From positions 1 to 44,387 of the forward strand of contig PKYK01000027.1 of assembly GCA_003133665.1 (NCBI GenBank): DNA of 44,387 bases, read 5' to 3'. Origin of the DNA: Acidimicrobiaceae bacterium (GTDB lineage: Bacteria; Actinomycetota; Acidimicrobiia; Acidimicrobiales; RAAP-2). The notes beneath the pieces were generated by a model. That model was not told the origin of the DNA. It did no database searches and saw only the letters and a list, made by a program, of their open reading frames with translations. Position numbers and translations under genes: made by a program. Positions 7,903 to 16,523 of the stretch are shown here, one piece after another (the first letter of the stretch is position 1; the number at the start of each line of letters is the position of its first letter).

Positions 7903-8633
7903 CGGACCCGTTCGAGAAACGTTCGAGTCGACTCGTGTTGGGGGTTCGCGAACATCTCGGCGGGGGTGCCTTGCTCGACCAGCACACCTCGATCCAAATA
8001 GGCCACCTGATGGGCGACGTCGCGGGCGAAATTCATCTCGTGGGTCGCGATCAGCATCGTGGTTCCCTGAGCCGCGAGGTCGCGCAGGAGATCGAGGACC
8101 TCGCCCACGAGTGTCGGGTCGAGTGCACTGGTCACCTCGTCGAGCAACAACAGTGATGGCCGCATCGCGAGGGAGCGGACGATGGCGACGCGCTGCTGTT
8201 GTCCGCCCGAAAGCCGGTCCGGAAAGTCGTTCGCTCGCTCGGCCAGTCCGATGCGCTCGAGCAGCTCGAGGGCCTCGACTCGCACCTCGCCGCGCTTGCG
8301 CTTGAGCGCATGGACCGGCCCCACGAGGATGTTGTCGAGCACGCTCAGGTGCGGGAAGAGATTGAAGGATTGAAAAACCATGCCGATGTGGCGACGAACC
8401 AGGTCGGGGTCGATTCGTTCATCCATCAGTGACTGGCCAAAGAGCGTGATCGAACCGCCGTCAATGGTTTCGAGGAGATTGGTACAGCGCAGCAGTGTCG
8501 ACTTGCCCGATCCCGAAGCCCCGATCAGGCAGACCACTTCGTGGCGGTGGAGTTCGAGCGAGACTCCCCTCAGCACCACGTTTTCACCGAAGCGCTTGAC
8601 GATGGAGTCGAGTTTGAGCACCACGTCGTTCAC
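7899..8633 (-). CDS. Polar amino-acid ABC transporter, ATP-binding protein
   Basis: This 244-residue cytoplasmic ATPase of the GlnQ/HisP type powers import. Walker A (GASGSGKST, about residues 38-46), the Q-loop ([10 protein letters not shown]), the ABC signature (LSGGQQQR), Walker B ([12 protein letters not shown]) and the switch His (ATHEMNF) are all present. Glu replaces nothing essential in the Walker B end, so it should be active. Its GTG start overlaps the permease stop by four bases. It is the last gene of a three-gene operon with the permease and binding protein, and its stop overlaps that of the convergent NUDIX gene. Confidence 0.93.
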   Translation of the reverse strand: MNDVVLKLDSIVKRFGENVVLRGVSLELHRHEVVCLIGASGSGKSTLLRCTNLLETIDGGSITLFGQSLMDERIDPDLVRRHIGMVFQSFNLFPHLSVLDNILVGPVHALKRKRGEVRVEALELLERIGLAERANDFPDRLSGGQQQRVAIVRSLAMRPSLLLLDEVTSALDPTLVGEVLDLLRDLAAQGTTMLIATHEMNFARDVAHQVAYLDRGVLVEQGTPAEMFANPQHESTRTFLERVR

Positions 8634-9523
8634 TGAGACCCCGCGAGGCGTCGAGACCGGTCCCGGGCGATGAGTCGGTCGGTGAAACGGGTGAGGGGGA
8701 TCGTGAGAGCGAGGAAGAGCAGCGACGCCACGACGTAGCTGCTCGAATTGAACTCGGTCGAGTCGTAGATCTGGGCGGCGCGCACCGCCTCGATAGCGCC
8801 CAGCGTGCCGACGAGCGCGGTGTCCTTCTGCAACGAGATGAAGTCGTTGAGCAGGGGCGGGATGACCGTGCGGATGGCTTGGGGCAGAATGACGCGGCGC
8901 ATCGTGGCCGAATGGGTCAGACCGAGTGACCTCGCCGCCAGGATTTGGCCGTTGGGCACCGAGTAGAGCCCCGCCCGGTAGACCTCAGCGACGTAGGCGC
9001 TGTAGGAGACCGTCAGCGCGATGCAGCCATAGACGGCGGGCGACTGGTGTGACAGGAAACCGAGACGGAGTTCGGGAATGCCGAAGCCCACGATGAAGAG
9101 CACCAGCAGAATCGGAATACCCCGAAAGACGTCGGTGTAGATCGTCGAGAGCACCCGAAAAGGGAACAGGACGGCGGATTGGCTCATCCGCACCGACGCG
9201 ATGATCAAACCAAAGATGAGCACGAAGACCTCGCACAGCAGGAAGATCCAGATGTTGGTGAGGATTCCTGTACCGATCGAACTGAGCCCCTTGCCGGGGT
9301 TGCCGATGAATGAGACCCACATGTTGTGGGGGTTGAAGAAGTAGTAGCGCACCTGGGCGCCGCCGGGAGCGAGGAAGAAGACCGCCACGATTGCCGCGAC
9401 CAACAGGACGCTGGAGATCGTGCTGGCCCAGACGGCGCGACGCCCGACGAGGAACTGACGTCGGCGTGGGGCGAAGAGTCTGGGCGGCGTGTCCGACGAA
9501 CTGGTGTCGGTCTCCAGCGACAC
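8630..9523 (-). CDS. Polar amino-acid ABC transporter, permease
   Basis: This 297-residue inner-membrane permease is of the HisM/GlnP type. After a cytoplasmic N-terminus of about 30 residues come a transmembrane helix, an extracytoplasmic segment with YYFFNPHNMW, and a five-helix core. The EAA-type loop that docks the ATPase is seen as AARSLGLTHSATMRRVILPQA, and FIVGFGIPEL and YSAYVAEVYRAGL are typical of the family. The start is GTG at 9523, five bases after the stop of the binding-protein gene. Together with its neighbours it forms a complete importer, apparently a single-permease homodimer. Confidence 0.92.
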   Translation of the reverse strand: MSLETDTSSSDTPPRLFAPRRRQFLVGRRAVWASTISSVLLVAAIVAVFFLAPGGAQVRYYFFNPHNMWVSFIGNPGKGLSSIGTGILTNIWIFLLCEVFVLIFGLIIASVRMSQSAVLFPFRVLSTIYTDVFRGIPILLVLFIVGFGIPELRLGFLSHQSPAVYGCIALTVSYSAYVAEVYRAGLYSVPNGQILAARSLGLTHSATMRRVILPQAIRTVIPPLLNDFISLQKDTALVGTLGAIEAVRAAQIYDSTEFNSSSYVVASLLFLALTIPLTRFTDRLIARDRSRRLAGSQ

Positions 9524-9528
9524 GATTC

Positions 9529-10404
9529 CTACGGCTTAATGACGGCAACGCTGGTGTAGATTCCCAACCACTTCTTCGAGAGGGCCGCCACGGTGCCGTT
9601 GGCATTCAACGTAGAGATTGCGGTGTTGATGCAGCCCACGAGTGCGTTGTTCTTGCTGAAGAGCAAACCGTAGTGTTCGCCGACGCTCGGGAACTGACCG
9701 ACCTGCGTGGCGATGAGCTTCTTCTTCGAGTCCACGATCTGCGATGACGCCATGTACTGGCCGGTCGGCGTGTCAATCACGATCGCGTCGATCTGACCGC
9801 TCTGCAGCGCGGCCACTGCTTGGTCGAGCGTGGAGTACACGCGCGCGGGCTTGGTGGGCTTGAGGTAGCTGTTGATGTACGCGAGGCCGGTGGTGCCGAT
9901 CTGGTCGCCGTAGAGGTAGTTCTTCAGTTGCGACGGGCTGTGCTTCTTCACGATGGCGTTGGTCTTCAACGCGACGATGGACTGCTGTACGTCGTAGTAG
10001 CTCGCGGAAAAGGTCACGGCCTTCGCGCGGTCCGGGGTGTAGGAGATTTCGTTGATGTCAAAGTCGAACGACTTGGCGCCTGGGGTGTAGCTCGTGTTGA
10101 AGGGCTCGGTGACCCAGTGCACCTTCGACGCGGCGACGCCCAGGATCTTGGCGATGGCGTAGACCACGGCTGACTCGTAGCCCTTTCCATTCGAGGGCTT
10201 GTTGTTGACGAACCACGGGGTGTAGACGGGATTGTCGGTGGCGACCGTGAGCTTGCCCTTGGTGTACTCGTGCGACGCGATGGTGGTCTTGCACGACGCG
10301 AGCGACGGGCTGGCCGCGTTGGCGGCGACGCCGGGGGTCAACGTCAGGGCGGTGAGTACCGAGGCACCCATCACACCGGCGAGAGTGAGTCGTAGGTTAC
10401 GCAT
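9529..10404 (-). CDS. Polar amino-acid ABC transporter, substrate-binding protein
   Basis: This 291-residue periplasmic-type binding protein belongs to family 3 (SBP_bac_3). A signal peptide (MRNLRLTLAGVMGASVLTALT..., cleavage after ANA near residue 31) exports it; no lipobox Cys is seen, so it may be anchored otherwise or free. The core shows KLTVATDNPVYTPWF, FDFDINEISYTPDRAKAVTFSASYY and the hinge with DAIVIDTPTGQYM. Two cysteines (about residues 38 and 263) could form a disulphide. I chose ATG at 10404 because it is preceded by AAGGGA at good spacing and starts the signal peptide; longer in-frame starts upstream are not credible. It is first in the operon with permease and ATPase. Ligand unknown, probably a polar amino acid. 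Confidence 0.92.
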   Translation of the reverse strand: MRNLRLTLAGVMGASVLTALTLTPGVAANAASPSLASCKTTIASHEYTKGKLTVATDNPVYTPWFVNNKPSNGKGYESAVVYAIAKILGVAASKVHWVTEPFNTSYTPGAKSFDFDINEISYTPDRAKAVTFSASYYDVQQSIVALKTNAIVKKHSPSQLKNYLYGDQIGTTGLAYINSYLKPTKPARVYSTLDQAVAALQSGQIDAIVIDTPTGQYMASSQIVDSKKKLIATQVGQFPSVGEHYGLLFSKNNALVGCINTAISTLNANGTVAALSKKWLGIYTSVAVIKP

Positions 10405-10443
10405 CCGATTCCCTTCAGGACGGGCCAGATTCTGGTGGTTTGT

Positions 10444-10449
10444 AGTGTA
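10444..10449 (-). promoter_or_regulatory. Candidate -10 (TACACT) for the amino-acid ABC operon
   Basis: Minus-strand TACACT lies 40 bases before the ATG at 10404. It would give a leader carrying the AAGGGA ribosome site. No good -35 is visible. Confidence 0.35.
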
Positions 10450-10599
10450 ACGCTGGCGGCGCTCGCCCCCTGGGGCTGGTGACACCGGTCGGGGAGGCAA
10501 GGCGCTCCACGTTGGCCACGCTCCGACTCGATGACCAGCGGAGGAGCGTCGCGGTCTCGGGACTTCTGTGTCAATTACCCAGTTGCAGTCTCTAGTCAC

Positions 10600-10605
10600 T
10601 ATGAT
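10600..10605 (+). promoter_or_regulatory. Candidate -10 (TATGAT) for tRNA-Ser
   Basis: TATGAT ends ten bases before the first tRNA base, allowing a leader of only a few bases. The -35 is weak. Confidence 0.4.
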
Positions 10606-10615
10606 GGCTCCGCTG

Positions 10616-10706
10616 GGAGAGGTGGGTGAGTTCGGTTTAAACCACATTCCTGCTAAGAATGCGGCCTGTTAACGCGGGCCCGAGGGTTCAAATCCCTCCC
10701 TCTCCG
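10616..10706 (+). tRNA. tRNA-Ser, anticodon GCU
   Basis: A 91-base type II tRNA. The acceptor stem pairs GGAGAGG with CCTCTCC perfectly, the anticodon stem pairs CATTC with GAATG around loop CTGCTAA (anticodon GCT), the T stem pairs GAGGG with CCCTC around TTCAAAT, and a long variable arm (GGCC...GGCC type) identifies serine. The discriminator is G. CCA is not encoded (the next bases are CCG), so it is added enzymatically. It reads AGC/AGU codons. Confidence 0.95.
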
Positions 10707-10710
10707 CCGT

Positions 10711-10739
10711 CAACACCGAGCGCAGTGCGCTCGGTGTTG
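10711..10739 (+). terminator. Perfect 13-bp hairpin between tRNA-Ser and rimO
   Basis: CAACACCGAGCGC and GCGCTCGGTGTTG pair perfectly around a three-base loop AGT. It begins four bases after the tRNA. There is no T tract, so it may be a processing or partial termination signal. It ends ten bases before the rimO ribosome site. Confidence 0.5.
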
Positions 10740-10748
10740 CCATGTAAT

Positions 10749-10754
10749 GAGGAG
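10749..10754 (+). promoter_or_regulatory. Ribosome binding site that fixes the rimO start (TTG)
   Basis: GAGGAG lies seven bases before TTG at 10762, where homology to RimO begins. An upstream in-frame ATG at 10747 overlaps this site and has no ribosome site of its own. Confidence 0.6.
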
Positions 10755-10761
10755 ATGTTCG

Positions 10762-12066
10762 TTGCGGTACTGGATCGAGACACTCGGGTGCCCCAAGAAC
10801 CACGTGGACTCCGACAAACTGGCGGGACTCTTGGAGTCCCAGGGTTACGACGTTGCTGGGTCGGCCGAGGAGGCCGATCTCGTCGTGGCCAACACCTGCG
10901 CGTTCATTGAGGCCGCGCGCGAGGAGTCCATCGAGACGGTGCTCGAGCTCGCCGATCGCAAGCAGAATGGCGCTCGACTGGTCGTGACGGGCTGTATGGC
11001 CGAACGCTACGGCGACCAACTCGCCGCAGCGCTGCCCGAGGTTGACCTGGTGGCGGGCTTCGGCGAGAGCCTCACGGCGCGTACGCCGTCCACGCCCGTG
11101 GCGTTGCGGCGGCGTGCGATCCCCGAGTTCGACCTGTTGAACCTGCCCCGGCCCGCCACGAGCACACCATGGGCCTACGTGAAGATCGCCGAAGGATGCG
11201 ATCGACGCTGCGGCTTCTGTGCGATCCCGACGTTTCGCGGCGACCAACGGTCCCGCTCGACCCCAGAGATCCTCACCGAGGCTCGCGCGTTGGTCGAAGG
11301 CGGCGTGCGCGAGTTGGTGCTGATCGCCCAGGACCTGGCCAGCTGGGGCCACGACCGACGTCGAGCCGGCCGCGGCGAAGCCGTCGAGGTGTTGGACGAG
11401 GGTGGCACCCAACCGCTCATCGAACTCACGAGGACACTGAGCCGTGAAGTCGATCGAGTTCGCCTGCTCTACCTCTATCCGTCGGGGCTGACCACTGGTC
11501 TGATTGAGACGATCCTCGACACCGGTGTGCCCTACTTCGACCTCTCCCTGCAACACGCGTCGAGGCCGATGTTGCGAGCGATGCGTCGTTGGGGTGACGG
11601 AGACCGATTCCTGGAGCGCATCGCGGCCATTCGCTCGGCCGATCCCGATGCGACATTTCGTTCATCCTTCATCTTGGGATACCCCGGTGAGACCGAGGAG
11701 GATCAGCGTGAGCTGCTTTCCTTCATCGAGGCAGCCCAGCTCGATTGGGCCGGTTTCTTCACGTTCTCGGCCGAAGAGGGCACGTTCGCCGAAGGCCTCG
11801 GGGACCAGGTCCCTCGTGAACTGGCGCTCGAGCGACTTCGCGAGGTGAGCGAGTTGCAGGACACGATCACCGCTCGACGACGCGACGCTCTCGTGGGGAC
11901 GCGCCAGCGTCTCTTGATCGACGCGCCCGGAGTGGGCCGCAGCGTTCGTGAATGTCCCGAGATTGATGGCATTGTGATGGTGGACCCGTCACTAGTCGTG
12001 GGAACATTGGTTGACTGCGAGATTGTGGCGAGTCACGGAACGGATCTGGAGGCAGTGCGGGCATGA
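10762..12066 (+). CDS. rimO: Ribosomal protein S12 methylthiotransferase RimO
   Basis: This 434-residue radical-SAM enzyme adds a methylthio group to a conserved Asp of ribosomal protein S12. The N-terminal MTTase domain carries the three cluster cysteines C10 (TLGCPKN), C46 (NTCAF) and C78 (TGCMAERY); the radical SAM motif is C146-x3-C150-x2-C153 (GCDRRCGFC) followed by IPTFRG and RSR; a C-terminal TRAM domain ends the protein. The sequence IETLGCPKNHVDSDK and the QDL-x3-G element favour RimO over MiaB. An inserted Arg/Glu-rich loop (HDRRRAGRGEAVEVLDEGG, near 200-215) is longer than in most members. I use the TTG at 10762; ATG at 10747 is the alternative. It heads rimO-pgsA-cinA, overlapping pgsA by four bases. 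Confidence 0.93.
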   Translation: MRYWIETLGCPKNHVDSDKLAGLLESQGYDVAGSAEEADLVVANTCAFIEAAREESIETVLELADRKQNGARLVVTGCMAERYGDQLAAALPEVDLVAGFGESLTARTPSTPVALRRRAIPEFDLLNLPRPATSTPWAYVKIAEGCDRRCGFCAIPTFRGDQRSRSTPEILTEARALVEGGVRELVLIAQDLASWGHDRRRAGRGEAVEVLDEGGTQPLIELTRTLSREVDRVRLLYLYPSGLTTGLIETILDTGVPYFDLSLQHASRPMLRAMRRWGDGDRFLERIAAIRSADPDATFRSSFILGYPGETEEDQRELLSFIEAAQLDWAGFFTFSAEEGTFAEGLGDQVPRELALERLREVSELQDTITARRRDALVGTRQRLLIDAPGVGRSVRECPEIDGIVMVDPSLVVGTLVDCEIVASHGTDLEAVRA

Positions 12067-12638
12067 CTACCGGGCAACGCACGTACGGCGAGTCCGCCCT
12101 CATGACTCCGGCCAACCTGGTGACGGCGTTCCGCCTGCTCGTGGCGCCGCTCTTCATCTACCTGATTATCATGCACCGAATCTCGTGGTGGACCTCGCTG
12201 GTCGGTTTCGTCGCTGCCGCGTCGGACTACTTTGACGGCATTGTCGCGCGCCGTCACGGCACCACCAGATCGGGCGCCTTCCTCGATCCCCTGGCCGACA
12301 AGATCATCGTGTTGGGTTCGCTCTACGCGCTCGTGCTGTCGCGTCCCCACGGGCTGAAGAGCTTCATCATCCCGGCGGTGCTCATCACTCTTCGTGAGAT
12401 CTGGATGAGTGTCTACCGTTCTCGCGCGGCCCAGAGAGGCATCTCGATCCCCGCCAGCAATTTGGCCAAATGGAAGACCTTCGTGCAGGACTGGGCCATT
12501 GCACTGTGCGTGTTGCCGATAACGGCCCACCACACGTACCTTGGCGTGATCACCATATGGATCGCCGTGGTGATGACACTCTTCACCGGTTGGCAGTACT
12601 ACTCGCAAGGCAAGAAGGTGGCCGTCGGTGCGCGTTGA
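12063..12638 (+). CDS. pgsA: CDP-alcohol phosphatidyltransferase, probably PGP synthase
   Basis: This 191-residue membrane enzyme is likely to make phosphatidylglycerol phosphate from CDP-diacylglycerol and glycerol-3-phosphate. The family signature is visible at about residues 55-80 as DYFDGIVARRHG followed by GAFLDPLADK, supplying all four Asp ligands; the stretch between AR and G has seven residues where E. coli PgsA has eight. About four to six membrane helices surround it. The ATG at 12063 overlaps the rimO stop (ATGA), and its 3' end overlaps cinA by 11 bases. The place between rimO and cinA is the usual one for pgsA in actinobacteria. A different alcohol acceptor, such as inositol phosphate, cannot be excluded from sequence alone. 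Confidence 0.88.
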   Translation: MTTGQRTYGESALMTPANLVTAFRLLVAPLFIYLIIMHRISWWTSLVGFVAAASDYFDGIVARRHGTTRSGAFLDPLADKIIVLGSLYALVLSRPHGLKSFIIPAVLITLREIWMSVYRSRAAQRGISIPASNLAKWKTFVQDWAIALCVLPITAHHTYLGVITIWIAVVMTLFTGWQYYSQGKKVAVGAR

Positions 12639-13887
12639 GATCGTGGCGGTGGGCACTGAGTTGTTGCTCGGGCAGATCCCCGACACCAACTCTCAGTGGC
12701 TCGGCGAACAACTCGCCGCCAACGGCATCGCGTCGCACTTCCACCAGCACGTTGGTGACAATCACGAGCGCATCGTGCTGGCCTTTCGCACGGCGTTGGC
12801 GCGCAGCGATGCGGTGATCGTCTGTGGCGGGCTGGGACCAACCCAGGACGACATCACGCGGGCGGCTTTGGCCGAGGTGATGAACGTGCCCCTGGAGCGC
12901 GATGAGGCGCTGGTGGCGACGATTCGAAAGATGTTCGAACTGCGCGGGCGCTCGATGCCGGACAACAACCTGCTTCAGGCCGACGTGCCGCGCGGGGCAT
13001 CGATCATTCCCCAGACGCGTGGTACCGCCCCCGGGTTGGTCTGTCCCGTAGGGCAGAAGGTGGTGTACGCGATGCCCGGCGTGCCGTACGAGTTGACCGA
13101 CATGTTCGAGCGGGCGGTGCTGCCCGACCTCCTGGCCCGCGAAAGGGCTGACGGGCGTACTTCGGTGATCACGAGCCGGGTGTTGCGAACGTGGGGGGCG
13201 AGCGAGTCGGGTCTCGCCGAAGCGGTGGCCGAGCGTTTCGACGCCCTGGCCGGTGACGGACGGGTGACCATCGCCTTCTTGGCGTCGGGTATCGAAGGCA
13301 TCAAGGTGCGACTTACCGCGCGTGGCGACGACGCCGAGCACGCCGGGGCGCTGCTCAAGGACGAGGAACAGCGCATCCGCGCACTGATCATCGACCGCCT
13401 GGGCGACATTATCTTCGGCGTGGATGAAGAGACCATGGAAGACGCCATCGCTAGCCGATTGCTGGCGCGCGGGGCTACGTTGGCGGTGGCCGAATCGGTC
13501 ACCGGCGGGCTCATCGCGAGTCGTCTGGTGAATGTGACCGGTGCGTCGAAGTGGTTCCAGGGTGGTGTCGTGAGCTACGCCTCGGAGGTGAAATTCGATT
13601 TGCTCGGCGTGCCGCGTGGACCGGTCGTCAGTGGCGAAGCAGCCGAAGCGATGGCCCGCGGTGTTCGCCGGGTGATGAAATCCGACATTGGTCTCAGTGT
13701 GACCGGAGTCGCCGGACCCGAGGAGCAGGACGGACAACCGGCCGGAACGGTCTTCATCGGTCTCGCCGTTGGCGAGCAGGTCGAACACGTGCTCGTTCGC
13801 CTGCCGGGCGATCGGCCTCGGGTGAGGGCCTACAGCGCCATCAGCGCGCTCGACGCCCTTCGTCGGACGCTCGACCGAATGAACTGA
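12628..13887 (+). CDS. cinA: CinA, competence/damage-inducible protein and nicotinamide-nucleotide amidase-type protein
   Basis: This 419-residue protein is full length for CinA. Residues 1-170 form the MoCF-biosynthesis-like domain (EIVAVGTELLLGQIPDTNSQWL, CGGLGPTQDDITR, MPGVPYEL), with ADP-ribose or NMN-linked pyrophosphatase activity in studied members. Residues about 265-415 form the C-terminal PncC-like domain, which hydrolyses nicotinamide mononucleotide to NaMN (AVAESVTGGLIASRLVNVTGAS, GGVVSYASEVK, GVAGPEEQDGQPAGTVFIGL). GTG at 12628 has an AAGGTGG ribosome site eight bases upstream inside pgsA. It lies in the same neighbourhood as recA, a common actinobacterial arrangement, here interrupted by a serine hydrolase. 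Confidence 0.93.
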   Translation: MRVEIVAVGTELLLGQIPDTNSQWLGEQLAANGIASHFHQHVGDNHERIVLAFRTALARSDAVIVCGGLGPTQDDITRAALAEVMNVPLERDEALVATIRKMFELRGRSMPDNNLLQADVPRGASIIPQTRGTAPGLVCPVGQKVVYAMPGVPYELTDMFERAVLPDLLARERADGRTSVITSRVLRTWGASESGLAEAVAERFDALAGDGRVTIAFLASGIEGIKVRLTARGDDAEHAGALLKDEEQRIRALIIDRLGDIIFGVDEETMEDAIASRLLARGATLAVAESVTGGLIASRLVNVTGASKWFQGGVVSYASEVKFDLLGVPRGPVVSGEAAEAMARGVRRVMKSDIGLSVTGVAGPEEQDGQPAGTVFIGLAVGEQVEHVLVRLPGDRPRVRAYSAISALDALRRTLDRMN

Positions 13888-13934
13888 GCGATCAACTTCT
13901 CACCTAGTGTCGCGGTTAGTCAACGGAGGTCGGC

Positions 13935-15164
13935 ATGTCGTCACTGGAAATTCAAGTCGAACCATCATCGATGGGATTTGACCCCGAGCGACTCGAGCGA
14001 ATTCAGTCGCATTTTGACGCCTACGTTGCCGATCGTCGATTGGCTGGCTGGCTCGCGACGGTCTCGCGAGGGGGCGAGCTCGTCTGGACCGGCAAGGGTG
14101 GTCACCGGGATCGCGAGAAGGACCTCGCCGTCAACGATGACACGATTTGGCGCGTCTACTCGATGACCAAACCTCTGACGTCCGTCGGCGTCATGATGCT
14201 CTACGAAGAGGGAAGGTTCGACCTCAACGACGACGCCGGCCGGTGGATCGAGGCCCTGCGAGAGCCGCGAGTGTACGTCGGAGGGAAGCCAGCCGCTCCC
14301 GAAACTGTTCCGGCCGCCGGACCGGTGCGAGTGCACCACCTGCTCTCGCACACGAGTGGACTGACCTACGGATTCCACTACACACATCCGGTCGACGCGA
14401 TCTATCGCGCCAAGGGCTACGACTTCGGCTTCGCGAAGGGCGCGGACCTCGCTCAAGCCGTGCACGACTGGTGCTCGAGCCCGCTACTCTTTCAACCCGG
14501 CAGCCGGTGGAACTACTCAGTCGCCACCGACGTCCTCGGCCGGCTCATCGAGCTCTGGAGCGGTCAGTCCCTCGATGAGTTCTTCCGCGAGCGAATTCTG
14601 GACCCGCTGGGAATGCACGACACCGGCTGGTGGTGCCCCGAAGAGAAGCACGATCGCCTCGCCCAGCTCTACGTTCCCATCCAGGGTGATTCGTTCCCCT
14701 TCGAGGAGCTCGCCCGTGGAGCGACCCATGAGCCGCAGATCTACGGGGCGGGCGGGGGTCTGGTGTCGACGGCGCACGACTATCAGCGCTTCATGTCGAT
14801 GCTGCTCGGTCAAGGCGAACTCGATGGGGTGCGTCTCGTGTCAGGCCGCACGATCGAGTTGATGACCGAGAACCACCTGCCGGGTGACGTGGATCTCGAA
14901 GAGTTCGCCACCGGCTCGTTCTCCGAGGTCGACTACGCGGGCGTGGGCTTCGGGCTCGGGTTCTCCGTGGTCACCGACCGACGCAAGAACAAGAGCCTGA
15001 CCCCTGAGGGGACGTACGGCTGGGGCGGCGCGGCCTCGACGGCATTCTGGGTTGACCCGGTCGAGGACCTCACGGTGGGTTTCTTCACGCAGTTGCTGCC
15101 GAGCGGTACGTACCCCATTCGCCGTGACTTACAGCAGCTGGTCTATCAAGCGCTCGTAGACTAG
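13935..15164 (+). CDS. Serine hydrolase of the beta-lactamase class C / esterase family
   Basis: This 409-residue protein has the serine beta-lactamase (PF00144) fold. The nucleophile motif SMTK (S-x-x-K) is at about residues 76-79 with the family's [24 protein letters not shown] context; [13 protein letters not shown] follows; [10 protein letters not shown] supplies the Tyr-x-Asn-like element; and [14 protein letters not shown] near the end is the third-motif region. There is no signal peptide, so it is cytoplasmic and more likely an esterase or peptidase than a beta-lactamase. The ATG has a strong ribosome site (CGGAGG, six bases) and a possible TAGTGT -10 at 13905. It sits between cinA and recA, where a ClgR-type regulator is found in some actinobacteria. 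Confidence 0.88.
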   Translation: MSSLEIQVEPSSMGFDPERLERIQSHFDAYVADRRLAGWLATVSRGGELVWTGKGGHRDREKDLAVNDDTIWRVYSMTKPLTSVGVMMLYEEGRFDLNDDAGRWIEALREPRVYVGGKPAAPETVPAAGPVRVHHLLSHTSGLTYGFHYTHPVDAIYRAKGYDFGFAKGADLAQAVHDWCSSPLLFQPGSRWNYSVATDVLGRLIELWSGQSLDEFFRERILDPLGMHDTGWWCPEEKHDRLAQLYVPIQGDSFPFEELARGATHEPQIYGAGGGLVSTAHDYQRFMSMLLGQGELDGVRLVSGRTIELMTENHLPGDVDLEEFATGSFSEVDYAGVGFGLGFSVVTDRRKNKSLTPEGTYGWGGAASTAFWVDPVEDLTVGFFTQLLPSGTYPIRRDLQQLVYQALVD

Positions 15165-15239
15165 ACGTAGATTTCCTTGCAACAATCCCTCGGGGAGGCT
15201 CGCTGAGGACTCACTATGGAGCAACGTCGGAAAATCCTC

Positions 15240-15261
15240 ACTACGAACACTTGTTCGTAGT
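15240..15261. promoter_or_regulatory. SOS box (LexA operator) of recA
   Basis: ACTACGAAC and GTTCGTAGT are perfect 9-bp inverted arms separated by ACTT, containing the actinobacterial LexA consensus CGAAC-N4-GTTCG (15244-15257). A TACCGT hexamer (15261-15266) touches it, so LexA binding would block that promoter. Confidence 0.9.
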
Positions 15262-15305
15262 ACCGTAAGAACGGGTGGAGCCCGACCGATGTCACACGAG
15301 GTACC

Positions 15306-15336
15306 TAGCGTGCCCCGAGTGACGAAGAACAAGGAG
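15306..15336 (+). promoter_or_regulatory. Second recA -10 (TAGCGT) and ribosome site AAGGAG
   Basis: TAGCGT at 15306-15311 ends seven bases before an in-frame GTG at 15319, the leaderless pattern used elsewhere in this window. AAGGAG at 15331-15336 is six bases before the ATG at 15343. The TAGCGT promoter lies 45 bases beyond the SOS box and may be LexA-independent. Confidence 0.5.
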
Positions 15337-15342
15337 AATGTA

Positions 15343-16398
15343 ATGGCTAGTGACGACCGCGCGAAGGCTCTCGATGCAGCACTCGGCCAGATCGAGAAGC
15401 AGTTCGGCAAGGGCTCGATCATGCGTATGGGTGAGAACCTGCACATGAACATCGAATCAATTCCGACGGGTGCGCTGGCGCTCGACATGGCACTCGGCAT
15501 CGGAGGACTCCCGCGTGGACGCATCGTCGAGCTCTACGGCCCCGAGTCATCAGGCAAGTCAACGCTGGCCATGCACGTGGTCGCCGAGGCCCAACGCAAT
15601 GGCGGGGTCTGCGCCTACATCGACGCCGAGCACGCAATGGATCCGGTCTACGCACGCGCCATCGGGGTCAACGTCGACGACCTGCTGATCAGCCAGCCTG
15701 ACACCGGCGAACAGGCGCTCGAGATCACCGACATGCTGATTCGCTCAGGGGCTCTCGACGTCATTGTCATTGACTCGGTCGCGGCGCTGACGCCGCGGGC
15801 CGAAATCGAAGGTGACATGGGCGACTCGCACGTGGGCCTGCAGGCTCGACTCATGAGTCAGGCCCTGCGCAAGTTGACCGGGGGGCTCTCCAAGTCCAAC
15901 ACCGTGGCGGTCTTTATCAATCAATTGCGCGAGAAGATCGGCGTGATCTACGGTTCGCCCGAAGTGACGCCCGGTGGGCGTGCGCTGAAGTTCTACGCGT
16001 CGATTCGCCTCGACATCCGTCGAATCGAGTCCATCAAGGACGGCACCGAAGTCGTCGGGAACCGTACGCGGGTGAAGGTCGTGAAGAACAAGTGCGCGGC
16101 TCCGTTCAAGCAGGCCGAGTTCGACATCATGTACGGCCAGGGCATCAGTCGTGAGGGCTCGGTGCTCGACGTCGCCGTGGAACTGGGCTTCGTGAAGAAG
16201 GCCGGTGCCTGGTTCACCTACGAAGGTGAGCAGATGGGCCAGGGCCGCGAGAATGTGAAGACGTTCCTGCGCGAGAGTCCCCAGTTGATGGCTGAACTCG
16301 ATGGACGGGTGCGTGAGCACCTGGCGAATGCCCTCCTGCCCGACGTGGTCGGTGTGGGCGGCGATATTGACGTGGACGCTCCGATCTCGCTCGACTAG
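15343..16398 (+). CDS. recA: RecA recombinase
   Basis: This 351-residue ATPase forms filaments on single-stranded DNA, drives strand exchange and triggers LexA cleavage. Walker A (GPESSGKST, residues 66-74), Walker B ([10 protein letters not shown]), the L1/L2 loops ([25 protein letters not shown]) and the [13 protein letters not shown] region are all conserved, and the length matches the family; there is no intein. The ATG at 15343 has an ideal AAGGAG site. A GTG at 15319 in the same frame could add eight residues if the TAGCGT promoter is used leaderlessly. Expression should be DNA-damage induced through the SOS box. An intrinsic terminator follows, and no recX is found downstream, unlike in many actinobacteria. 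Confidence 0.98.
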   Translation: MASDDRAKALDAALGQIEKQFGKGSIMRMGENLHMNIESIPTGALALDMALGIGGLPRGRIVELYGPESSGKSTLAMHVVAEAQRNGGVCAYIDAEHAMDPVYARAIGVNVDDLLISQPDTGEQALEITDMLIRSGALDVIVIDSVAALTPRAEIEGDMGDSHVGLQARLMSQALRKLTGGLSKSNTVAVFINQLREKIGVIYGSPEVTPGGRALKFYASIRLDIRRIESIKDGTEVVGNRTRVKVVKNKCAAPFKQAEFDIMYGQGISREGSVLDVAVELGFVKKAGAWFTYEGEQMGQGRENVKTFLRESPQLMAELDGRVREHLANALLPDVVGVGGDIDVDAPISLD

Positions 16399-16416
16399 GA
16401 ATTCCGACGTGCACTG

Positions 16417-16443
16417 GCCCGGCGCTTCACGCGCCGGGCTTTT
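16417..16443 (+). terminator. Intrinsic terminator of recA
   Basis: GCCCGGCGC pairs with GCGCCGGGC around a five-base loop and is followed by TTTT. It lies 18 bases after the recA stop. Confidence 0.85.
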
Positions 16444-16510
16444 GCGCTGACGACCGTGGTCTGGCGGCCGGTTGGCAGGCAGTCACCCTGATGTCCTGGA
16501 GCGCGGAAGG

Positions 16511-16516
16511 TAGCGT
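16511..16516 (+). promoter_or_regulatory. -10 element TAGCGT for the acyltransferase
   Basis: TAGCGT ends seven bases before GTG at 16524. It favours this start over an in-frame ATG at 16491, which lies upstream of the hexamer. Confidence 0.5.
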
Positions 16517-16523
16517 GACGCAG

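Noticed and set aside
12230..12310. pgsA motif one residue shorter than E. coli between AR and G
   Set aside because: All catalytic Asp residues are intact and spacing varies in the family, so it is noted but not treated as a defect.
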